The notes under the pieces are model-generated. The model saw only the letters and a list, made by a program, of their open reading frames with translations. It was not told the DNA's origin and made no database searches. Positions 27,137 through 36,400 of a stretch of 64,000 nt of DNA are shown one piece after another. Each line of letters starts with the position of its first letter. Within the stretch, counting starts at the first letter, position 1. The stretch is from Candidatus Peregrinibacteria bacterium GW2011_GWF2_39_17 (GTDB taxonomy: Bacteria > Patescibacteriota > Gracilibacteria > UBA1369 > UBA12473). The stretch is from assembly GCA_000993615.1 (NCBI GenBank), contig LBWM01000004.1, forward strand, positions 1 to 64,000, given 5' to 3'. The position numbers and the translations under genes were made by a program.

Positions 27137-28075
27137 TTATTGATGTGCCCTACCCACAACTTCCGAAATATCTTCAACACCATTTTTTTCACACCACTGA
27201 CGTATCTCTTCCGCCACTTTCCCAAAAACCTCAACCCCTCGATAATAAACCGCGGTTCCCATTCCCACTAAAGTCGCACCGGACATCATTAATTCAATTA
27301 CATCACGCCCGGTCAACACGCCACCAGTTCCAATGATCGGGATTTTTACCGCCTTATAAAGATCAAAAATCATTTTCACAACCAATGGCTTTAACCCCGG
27401 CCCCGAAAGACCCCCTACTCGATTAGCCAAAATAGGCTGAGCTGTCTCAATATCAATACACATTCCTGGCCCAAAAGTGTTAAAGCAAGTTAAGCCATCC
27501 GCTCCAGCGTCTTCAATAGACTTAGCAATTTCCACAATATTGGAAACATTTGGCGATAATTTAATTATTATTGGAATTTTTGATACTCGTTTTTTAACCT
27601 CCCTCGTAACTCGCGCTGCTTGATTAAAATCACAAGCAAATGGTTTTCCTAATTCATCCTCTACATTAGGACAAGATATATTCACTTCAATTAAATGGGG
27701 TTTTAATTCTGCCACCTGTTCCGCGGTTTCCCCAAAATCATCTACTTTTCCAGCGACCACACTAGCAATTAAGGGCGCTTTAACAGACCCATCTTCCTGA
27801 ATTGCCCATTTTAAATAAGTAGCAATTTCTTCCTTGGCCTTTTCAATGCCAGCATCAGGGAGACCAACCGCATTCAAAAAAAAATGCTCATTTCCAATCA
27901 TGGTAGGGTTGGGATGACCAATATGCTCTTTAAGCCAAATAGATTTAATCGTCACTCCCCCAGCCCCATTTTCCACAACGTGTTTTAAGGAATTACCCGT
28001 CACTCCCAAAATACCAGAAGCCAAAACTAAAGGATTTTTAAATCGAACATTATTGTAGATGATTGCAAGATTCAT
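27137..28075 (-). CDS. pyrD: Dihydroorotate dehydrogenase, class 1B catalytic subunit
   Basis: A 312-residue FMN-dependent PyrD. The active-site loop VNISCPNVEDELGKPF carries Cys135, the base used by class 1 enzymes (class 2 has Ser). FMN and phosphate sites are visible in PIIIKLSPNV, GGLSGPGLKP and IGTGGVLTGRDVIELMMSGA. The PyrK partner is next, so the enzyme is the NAD-linked heterotetramer. It converts dihydroorotate to orotate in the cytosol. Repeat copy B lies just upstream, between this gene and pyrC. Confidence 0.96.
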   Translation of the reverse strand: MNLAIIYNNVRFKNPLVLASGILGVTGNSLKHVVENGAGGVTIKSIWLKEHIGHPNPTMIGNEHFFLNAVGLPDAGIEKAKEEIATYLKWAIQEDGSVKAPLIASVVAGKVDDFGETAEQVAELKPHLIEVNISCPNVEDELGKPFACDFNQAARVTREVKKRVSKIPIIIKLSPNVSNIVEIAKSIEDAGADGLTCFNTFGPGMCIDIETAQPILANRVGGLSGPGLKPLVVKMIFDLYKAVKIPIIGTGGVLTGRDVIELMMSGATLVGMGTAVYYRGVEVFGKVAEEIRQWCEKNGVEDISEVVGRAHQ

Positions 28076-28190
28076 AAAATATAAAATTTTGCATAATAAT
28101 TATGTAAACTAATCTACATAAACAAATTTTAAAAACAATAAAATCTTATGCCTGAAGACTAACATAATTTTCTAACAACCTGCAACCTAC

Positions 28191-28260
28191 CCACCCCCCC
28201 TCGGGGGGCCACCATCCACCTCCAGGATAGCACACTACCCATGAACAAAACCTTACAGAA
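28191..28260. repeat. Intergenic repeat, copy B
   Basis: A C-run/G-run hairpin (CCCCCCCTCGGGGGG, 28194-28208) is followed by CCAGGATAGCAC (28222-28233) and then, after 7 nt, ATGAACAAAACC (28241-28252). It lies between pyrC and pyrD, which read on the minus strand, and is in the same orientation as copies A and C, which precede plus-strand genes. The repeat is therefore not tied to gene direction. Confidence 0.8.
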
Positions 28261-28284
28261 AAATTAATTCTTTTAAAAAATCAT

Positions 28285-29661
28285 TCAAAACCTAAAGCAT
28301 TTTTCAATTTCAACTCCTTGTGAGGAACCCACAATCACCCCTCGCTCCATCACCACCTCCCCATTCACGATTGTCATAACCGGCCATCCTTTCAATAATC
28401 GACCGGAAAAAACCGACCAACCGCATTTGGTATAACGCGCACCAAAGGAACCATTTCCCACTTTTTGCTCCAAATTCATATTCACAACAACCAAATTAGC
28501 TTTTGTCCCTTCCCTAAAACTTTCCGCTAAAGCATCCTCCCTCAATCGAAAAATCCGTGCCGGTCCTTCGTACATCACTTTTACCACATCCTCCAAATTT
28601 AATTCACCTCGATTTACGGCATCCAACAAAAGCGGCAAACTCGTTTCCAGTCCAGGGACTCCGGATGGCGCCAGCCAATAATTTTGTTGCTTTTCCTGAA
28701 TGGTATGCGGCGCATGATCCGTAGCCACACAATCCACTAATCCACTTTTTATCCCTTCCATAAGCGCCTTACAATCTTCACTAGTTCTAAGCGGCGGATT
28801 CATTTTGGCAAAATTACCCTGTCGCCCCAATTCAGATTCATCCAAAAATAAATGATGCGGAGAAACCTCACACGAAATACGACCGTTTTTAAATTTCACA
28901 AACTCTTCCAATTCAAGCTGAGTACTTAAATGACAAATGTGCAACCTTGTCCCGTGCTTTTTCGCCAGATGCAAAGCATGCTTAATTGCCGAATAAGCCA
29001 CCTTGTTATCTCTAATTTTAGAATGCAAAGTAGGATCATTTTTATTTTCTAAACCTGGATCATCCAGTTTAAGTTGCGCCAAATTTTGCTTCATCAAAGA
29101 TTCATCTTCAGCATGCACACAAATTAATTTATCCGCTTTTCCGGCTTGTGCAAAAATCTCCTCTAGCCATTCAGTCTGATCCACCAATAAATTACCCGTA
29201 GAACTCCCCATATACACCTTCAAAGCTACTGCATCCGATTTTAAATACTCATCAACATTTATTTTTCCATCAGCAAAAATCGTGGCTCCCATATACAATC
29301 CATAATTCACAAAAGCTTTCCCCGAAATCATCTCCCTTTTTTCATCAAGTAAATCCTGGCTCGTAATCGGAGGTAAGGTATTTGGCATATCTAAAATAGT
29401 GGTAATACCTCCTGCTGCAGCGGCTTTTGTGCCTGTTGTCCAATCTTCCTTATATTCACTTCCTGGTGTTCTCAAATGAACATGCGGATCAATCAAGCCT
29501 GGTAAAATAAAAAAATTAGCACAATCGATCACTTTCCCTCCAGTCACAGCTAAATTTGGAGCAATTTTGACAATGATTCCATTCCTAATCAAAACATCAG
29601 CCTTAAACTGATTTAAGCTGGTCACTACTATCCCCCCTTTAAGCAAAAGAGTAGTAATCAT
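28285..29661 (-). CDS. pyrC: Dihydroorotase
   Basis: With the ATG at 29661 the product is 458 residues, a class I dihydroorotase. Metal ligands are visible in LPGLIDPHVHLRTPG (HxH) and CHLSTQ, the carboxylated-lysine region in ALKVYMGSSTG, and the catalytic aspartate in ATDHAPHT. It closes carbamoyl-aspartate to dihydroorotate. A longer frame reaches 29721 but would begin upstream of the extended -10 at 29685-29693 and adds a non-homologous hydrophobic stretch, so I reject it. It is the first gene of the minus-strand pyr cluster. Confidence 0.94.
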   Translation of the reverse strand: MITTLLLKGGIVVTSLNQFKADVLIRNGIIVKIAPNLAVTGGKVIDCANFFILPGLIDPHVHLRTPGSEYKEDWTTGTKAAAAGGITTILDMPNTLPPITSQDLLDEKREMISGKAFVNYGLYMGATIFADGKINVDEYLKSDAVALKVYMGSSTGNLLVDQTEWLEEIFAQAGKADKLICVHAEDESLMKQNLAQLKLDDPGLENKNDPTLHSKIRDNKVAYSAIKHALHLAKKHGTRLHICHLSTQLELEEFVKFKNGRISCEVSPHHLFLDESELGRQGNFAKMNPPLRTSEDCKALMEGIKSGLVDCVATDHAPHTIQEKQQNYWLAPSGVPGLETSLPLLLDAVNRGELNLEDVVKVMYEGPARIFRLREDALAESFREGTKANLVVVNMNLEQKVGNGSFGARYTKCGWSVFSGRLLKGWPVMTIVNGEVVMERGVIVGSSQGVEIEKCFRF

Positions 29662-29684
29662 AAAAAAAATTAAAGAACAATAAC

Positions 29685-29693
29685 AATATAGCA
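29685..29693 (-). promoter_or_regulatory. Extended -10 upstream of pyrC
   Basis: On the minus strand TGC (29693-29691) directly precedes TATATT (29690-29685). Transcription would start near 29678, about 17 nt before the ATG at 29661. No good -35 is visible, as is usual for extended -10 promoters. Confidence 0.45.
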
Positions 29694-29826
29694 TTGTGCC
29701 TTCTAAAAAGCCCCAAACCATTCAAAGATTATTCTTAAAAATCCCAAGAAGAACTTCGCGAAACAATTATAAACGTCTACATAAAGCCAATAAATTAGTG
29801 TTTGACAAGTTCCTATTTAATTTTCT

Positions 29827-29854
29827 TTGCAAAATAGTACTGTCACCCTATAAG
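29827..29854 (+). promoter_or_regulatory. Candidate promoter of the giant-protein island
   Basis: TTGCAA (29827-29832), a 16-nt spacer and TATAAG (29849-29854). The predicted start is near 29861, about 49 nt upstream of the first small gene. A TTGACA at 29802 has no matching -10 at normal spacing. Confidence 0.4.
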
Positions 29855-29909
29855 ATTCAAAATCCATATTAAGGAACTCTAAACAGCAAGCACCTTAACC
29901 GTGAAAATT

Positions 29910-30122
29910 ATGGCCAACAACAACTCAAAACACCACACCCCTAAATCTCCCTCTGTTTCCTCATCCGACGCCCAACTTTTACTGAAGATTAATAACCTAC
30001 TTCATGAGTATCTTTCTAATCTCGACTTAAGTAAAACAGAAAAAATAAAAATTTTAGCCCAATTTTACAAATTTTTAGGAAAAAAAAATTCAATTTCTAT
30101 TTTACAACCACCTCAATTTTAA
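29910..30122 (+). CDS. Small unknown protein (70 aa) upstream of the giant gene
   Basis: The ATG at 29910 gives 70 residues; a GTG at 29901 would add three. The N-terminal 20 residues are polar and Ser/Lys/His-rich (MANNNSKHHTPKSP). The rest is a predicted amphipathic helical pair (DAQLLLKINNLLHEYLSNLD and KTEKIKILAQFYKFLG). I recognise no family. It is the first of three co-oriented genes (29910, 30161, 30454) with gaps of 38 and 20 nt, inserted between minus-strand pyr genes. It could be a partner or assembly factor for the giant protein, which is inference from position only. Confidence 0.5.
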   Translation: MANNNSKHHTPKSPSVSSSDAQLLLKINNLLHEYLSNLDLSKTEKIKILAQFYKFLGKKNSISILQPPQF

Positions 30123-30160
30123 AAAACTCAATCCTTTTTTAAGTCACTAATTTTATTTCG

Positions 30161-30433
30161 ATGCAATCAAGCCAATTAACCAATCCTACCCTGCATCGTC
30201 AATTTTGGGTTTTTACAAATGAAATTTTAGAAACCTTCCTCTCCACCACCATTCTTTCTAATCTAGAAAAAAACGGTATTCGCCTAAAAACGCACATCTT
30301 TTTCGAAGAAAATTATCGCCTTAACACAATTTACCTCCATCTTCACGAATATTTTCGCAGTCACCCCAAATTGTGTTTTTTACTTGAACCGCTTAACCAA
30401 TACTACCAACAAACCCTCAAAAACCCTCTCTAA
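30161..30433 (+). CDS. Small unknown protein (90 aa) upstream of the giant gene
   Basis: A 90-residue protein, rich in aromatic residues and His, predicted mostly helical (FWVFTNEILETFLSTTILSN near the start, YRLNTIYLHLHEYFRSHP later). There is no signal peptide and no known motif. It lies 38 nt after the 70-residue gene and 20 nt before the 2288-residue gene. The tight spacing suggests one transcript and a shared role, but nothing in the sequence defines it. Confidence 0.55.
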   Translation: MQSSQLTNPTLHRQFWVFTNEILETFLSTTILSNLEKNGIRLKTHIFFEENYRLNTIYLHLHEYFRSHPKLCFLLEPLNQYYQQTLKNPL

Positions 30434-30453
30434 TTTAGATTTAAAATTTCTCC

Positions 30454-33400
30454 ATGGTAAATCAACCAGCCTACCAACTCGATTATTCATCACTTAACGT
30501 TCAAATTGCTGAATTTAAAAGAATAGCTGAAGTTTATGCTCGATCAAGCATTGATGATTCCGGCGTTTCGCAATCCTTAAGTACGACTGTCAACGCTATT
30601 CTCGCCTTACCTAACAACATTTCCGCTGATCTACCCTTTAACCAAATTACTGGCGTTGAAAAAACACTTAAGGATGCAGAAAAACTTTTTAGGGCTTATG
30701 GAAAAGAAGAGATAGGAAAAATGCTAAATGAAATAGCACCCTCAAGAACCTTTCGCGCCCTAGCTGGGACAGCGCAATTCGAAAAAATATTATCCACTCT
30801 TAAAGGCCAAAGCATAGAAGTTAACGGTAAACCAACAACCATTGATAATGCCCATATTTATGCCTTAACACGTTTTAACGTTTCTATTGGAAACCCAATC
30901 GCAAATCCAAAATCCTTTGAATTATTCATGAAAAGCCTTCTGGGAGGCGTAGACATTAGAGAGCTACGGCATATTAGGGACATTCTTTTACCGGATGACC
31001 AAGTAAACTACGAAGAAATTACAGCCCTTCAAAAAGACATTTTAAAGCTTGAAAAAGCCTTCCCTAAAACATCCGAAGATCAAGAAGAACTATTACAAAA
31101 AAAAGGACAATTAAAGGCGGCTCAAGAAAAAATCAAAAAAAATCAGAAAAAAAGAAAAACCCTAAAAACAACTTTTGATAAAATTACTGGTAGCCTCCAC
31201 GCAATGGCCACCACTCGAGGGTACACCACCAAAAAAGAAATCCAAGAATTTGTTCAAGGAAGTTTTACATCTCCTGAATTAAGAGGTGCAACCGGCCTAA
31301 CTGCCAGTGTCATCAATGGCAATACCCAAACCGCAATTCGAATCCTTAAAGACCAACTTTTTCGCAAAACCACTCACGAAACTAAAACCGGCGTAAAACT
31401 AGCTTCTTTTGATCAAAATATTTGGTTTGTAGAAGAAAAAGACCCCCTCATTTCTCATCCACAAGAAGATTCTTCTCAACAAAAACCTGGCATACTCAAT
31501 CAAGATTTTTTTAATCACATGATTGAAAATCCTAATCAATATTGCGTGGTTCAAATGTCTCATATCCCCGCAGGTTTATTTCAAGAACTCGAAGAAACTT
31601 ACCCGGGTCAACACCAGGCAATATTAGGAAGATTAATAATTGTCACCAAAACCAATAAGGGAGAAGCCTCCTCCGCAACCATGGTTTACCATATTCTACC
31701 TGAATTAACTGAACGACTGGATGCTTGTTGCGACCGCGAATTAGGACGTCCCTCTCGCATTCAATTACAACTATATGAATTATTTAGCAAAATATCGATA
31801 GAAGAATTAACAGAACTAAAAGCAGCGGTAGAAAAAAATCGACAAGCTAGAAACCAACAAGGTGCATCGAAAAGCCTAGAAACTTTAAGTGCGCATCCTT
31901 ATTTAGCTGATGAAAGAAGCGAATACAATATGTATAAAGGTTTTGAAAAACTTTTGAATTTTTTTATTGACCTCCACGACCCTCAGAAAAGAGAAACACG
32001 TGCCAAAGAAGAATTAGAAGAATTTGAAAACCAATATCATGCTTATTTCGCGGGCAAAGACGTACCTAAAAAAACCTTTGATTGTGTAGCCATTCCAACC
32101 GGCGGAGGCCGAGAAGAATTAACCATGATTTTTGGATATTGCGCCAAACAGCTACGAGAAACTGCTGCTAATTTTCAGGAAATCGAAACATCTGGGGATC
32201 TTCATCCTAACTCTTCAAAACCTAACGCTGTTTCTTCTATCATAAAAACCATAAAAACCAAAGTACGAGGCCAAACCGGAGAAACAACAAAATCAATTGG
32301 CGTATGTCGCGCTCGTCTCAATGAACTTATTAAAAAACGCTACGGAAGCAATGCTGATGTAACACTAGGCCCGTTACCAATCGACACTGCGAGAAGGATT
32401 GTTGAGGAACGTCAAAATCCTAGCATTGCCACCGACGGGAATTTAGGAAGCAGCATTCTTACAATGGCAGGCGATATGACCGAAATAGGCCTTCGGGAAG
32501 GAGCGACCAAAGTTGAGGGAATCGCCGGAAGTGTTAGAAGCGCCATTGAAGGAATAAGTAGGATGCCTGTATTAAACGGAGTCAGAAAAACCCTCATTGG
32601 AAAATCAAAAAGAAACGGCTTAAATCAAAATGCAAAAAGAACTGAAAGATCTTTCGAAAACCTTGGTGCCCAAACCGCCCCTCTACGTGCGGCTGTTGCC
32701 GGCTTTGCCGCATTACCAGGGATAATTGAAACTGGTGCCGGACGCCTGCGTCAATTTACGCAAACGGAAATTCCTAATTTAGCTCTTATCTTCAATACTC
32801 TAAACGCACTTGAACAAAATACTTTTAAACCAATTCTCGTTAGCTCATTCCAAAGTTGGACCTATGGAGAAGTCGTCAATAAAGACGAATACCCTGATGC
32901 CAACCATTGCGATATACCCATGGACACAGATGGGACACCAAACATCGAAGAATTCGAAACCTACTTACGAAGAAGAAAAGAATCTTTTCAAGGATTTCCC
33001 GAATTATGCGAACTAGATTGCAAAAGACATATTTTTATCTTATGTGATCCTTCCAATCCCAATGGAGCCGTATGGCCCGAGGCCAAAAAACGCCATCTCT
33101 TACAATTAGCTCAAAGATATAAATTTACGATAATCGCGGACACGGCCTACCATAAACTAATTGATAAATCGACAAAAGAAGCTCAAGGGGACCCTATGTT
33201 TACTAGATTCGCCCATAACCAAACCGGATTAGTTGCCCCACTAAGTAAAAAATTGGATTTTCCTCTTTTTGAATCCATCCCTTCCACTAAATGGAATAAC
33301 CCTGATCGCACTGGTTGCATCTGGAGCAACCAAACGAGCTTCAGAGGTTATGTAAGCACTAATCTTTCTGACTCAAGAAATACCATGGCACTCTACCAGG

Positions 33401-36400
33401 AAAATGCCTTAATCCACACCGGTATTGCGGTTAAAAAAGTATGTAAAGCTTTTGAAACCGAAAAAGATCCACTCGAAATATTGACTACCCTGCTAAGTGA
33501 TCAAAAAAACTTTCCGGAAATAAACGACTTAACTCATCGTAATTTTTCCCCAATTGTCCACATGAGATTAATTCGAGCTTTAAACGAAATGAAACAAGTT
33601 GCGAGCCGATCACTACCACAAGAAGTGGCAAAAAATAAAAGAAAATACGCCAGTAAATTAATTACTGAATTAAAAAAAGAAAATCGCCAAGAAAAAATCA
33701 CCCAAATAGATGCCCAAGAGCGTTACAAATGTATCGCAAAAGGCATCGAAGAATTGGCAGAAGAATTTAAAACAAGCTCAGATCCGGAATTAAAAACAAT
33801 TGGAGAAAATCTACGAGAAAGATGCAGTTCACCTCAAGCCGCCTTTTACTTCACCCTTCAACTGGGAGAAAAAAGTGTGGACTCAAACATGAAAGACTTT
33901 CTAGCTGAAATTGCCCAAAAACGTCACATTGGGGTAGTAGGCTGGGAAAAAGGATTAGTTCGGTTTTCATTCGGAGGATTTCTAAATGGCGAAGGGATGG
34001 ATTACGATTTACTCAAATTAAACATAAAAACCGAACTTCGAATCCTCCTAACTTATTGGCAAAAATTCACAAAAAACCGTGAACAAACCAGGGTTCACTC
34101 AAGCCCACAATTAACCGTAGAAGAAGCTGGAGAAAAAGCTCTTGCTGAACTCTTTTCAGGTGATTCTGAAACCCATGTTGCCAAAACCCTTGAGGAAAAA
34201 TCCGAACTTGTAGCACAGCTCATAAAACAATACGGAAAAACCAAAACCATGGCACTTCTGGGTAGCCATTGGAATGCAGATTTGGAAAGTTATATGCATA
34301 AAGTTGAAGCAGACAGCCCCATCACCGTCGTTAATCTTCCGTCTGTAGATTGCGAAGATGTTAATTCTTTAATGGAAAGTGAATTATTCGGAAATTTTTT
34401 CAACCATTACCTTCTAGAGGTAGCCTCTAAAATTCCCGAACTTCAAGGATTAACTCCTGGTCAAATTTTACAAAATTACGGATTTATCGAATTTAAAAAT
34501 TACCACAAAAGTCAACAAATCCCTTCCCACATAAAACCAATTTTAGAAAAAATAGCTCTAGAAATTTACCAACATTGGCACAGTGCGAAAAATATAACTT
34601 TTATTACGCAACCTCATGATTCCAATCAATCCATTAGTGACCGAGCTAATAACCTAAGAATAGCTGTCTATAAATTTTTTGGAGCCTTCGTCAGCCAACA
34701 AAATCAGCCCATTGCTGAAAATTTACGTGATAAATCCATTGCCAAAATGGGTTATACCACTAGGAGGGTAATGGCAAGTAATTCCCTCCCTTCTTGGTCA
34801 CAAAAAATAATCAACCAAACCCCCATGGTGGATAAAGTGACCTCCTTACAGGATTCTCCAAGCGCGCAAGAAGCCTCAACAACTCGCATCGCGGGACATG
34901 ACCAGGGAATTTACAAAAGAGACTCAGAAAAAAATGCCCGAAATTCAGAAGAACACCGATCGCGCCTAGAACAATTTGCCAAAGAATATGACCCAGATAA
35001 GTACACCCTAAAAATGATGCAAATTGGACCAAAACGTGTTCTCCTGGTTTTAAATAAGGGGTTTGAATCCCAACTAATGCAAGATTATCGCTTAAATCCA
35101 CAATATTCCTTAACTGATATTGCCCCGGAAGGATTAGACCAGGTAAATCCGGAGTGTATTTATTTTATGGGTATTCCTGAACATGTTATGGGTAGTTCAA
35201 GTAAAGTTGGTTATTATTTTGACAAAACAGCAAGCGGGGAAAATCTGCCGGTGGGTTGGGTTACTACTGACATGCTGCACGAATATACCGGTTATCTAAA
35301 AAAACCCGCCTTAACTTTGGTTAATGAATTAGTTCTTGATATGGGTGGCCTACCGATTCACGGTTCAGCTTTCACAATTACCACTAAAGACGGCCGAACA
35401 AAAACCGTGGTATTGGGCGGAGACAGTGGCGCCGGAAAATCGGAAACTCTAACCGCCATGACCGAAAAAGTTATTGCCGAATTAGGTGGCCCAGATAACA
35501 TCCAGTACATTGATCTATTAGCTGGAGACATGGTTTCTTTGTGGATTGATGATGATGGAGATTTTAGTGTTATGGGTACAGAACAAGGAGATTTTATGCG
35601 AATGAAAGACATTGGCCAAAATTGGCAAGAACGGTATAAATATTTAATTGATTTTGCTTCATCTACAAACCTGGGCGATGCCAATGCCAGGGAAATGATA
35701 TCTGGTTTATGCGATATTGAAAAATTTACCCATCTTAACAAAGTCGATGTCCTTGCGGCTGTCAATAATTCACAAGAACCTCCGGGCGGAAATCCATACC
35801 AGCTAGTAGAAAATCCCGCTGAATTATTGACCAACACTTTTATTTTGGGGGAACGTATTGAAAAAAAAACCAGTGGCGATCAACCCAATCTTCACCTTTC
35901 ACTTTGGGGAACATATCAAGAAAGCAAATTGACAAACGGGAAAACAGACAATAAATCCCTAGAAAATATTACAACCTACGGCACCACTCTTGATAAATAC
36001 CTGGGGTGGGACACTTTAATCAGCACATCTACTGGTAAAGTAAAAAATGCTTTTTTGCGATTTAACAATATTCCGGGAGGCAGAATAAAAGCCGATCAAA
36101 TGGTCAATGATTTATTTAGAGGCCGAAAAATTACTGAAGATAACGATTGGCGCTTATCTGAACCAACCCAACAAGTAGAAACAACCAGGCTACGTGCGGT
36201 TCAAGCTCGGGAAGCCACTGAGGCAATAAAAAATAAATATGAACAAGCCAAAACAAGTTTTGAAAATATGAAACAAGCTTCTGCCGAAGCTGCGCAAACC
36301 GGCATAGCTGGCAAAGATAACCAAGAAGCTCTAACTCAAACTCAAGAAAATCTAGAAACTCTTGAAAAAGAGATGAATGAACATATAAAAACCCAAAATC

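Noticed and set aside
29662-29721. Longer start for pyrC at 29721
   Set aside because: Adds a hydrophobic stretch not found in dihydroorotases and begins upstream of the extended -10 at 29685-29693.
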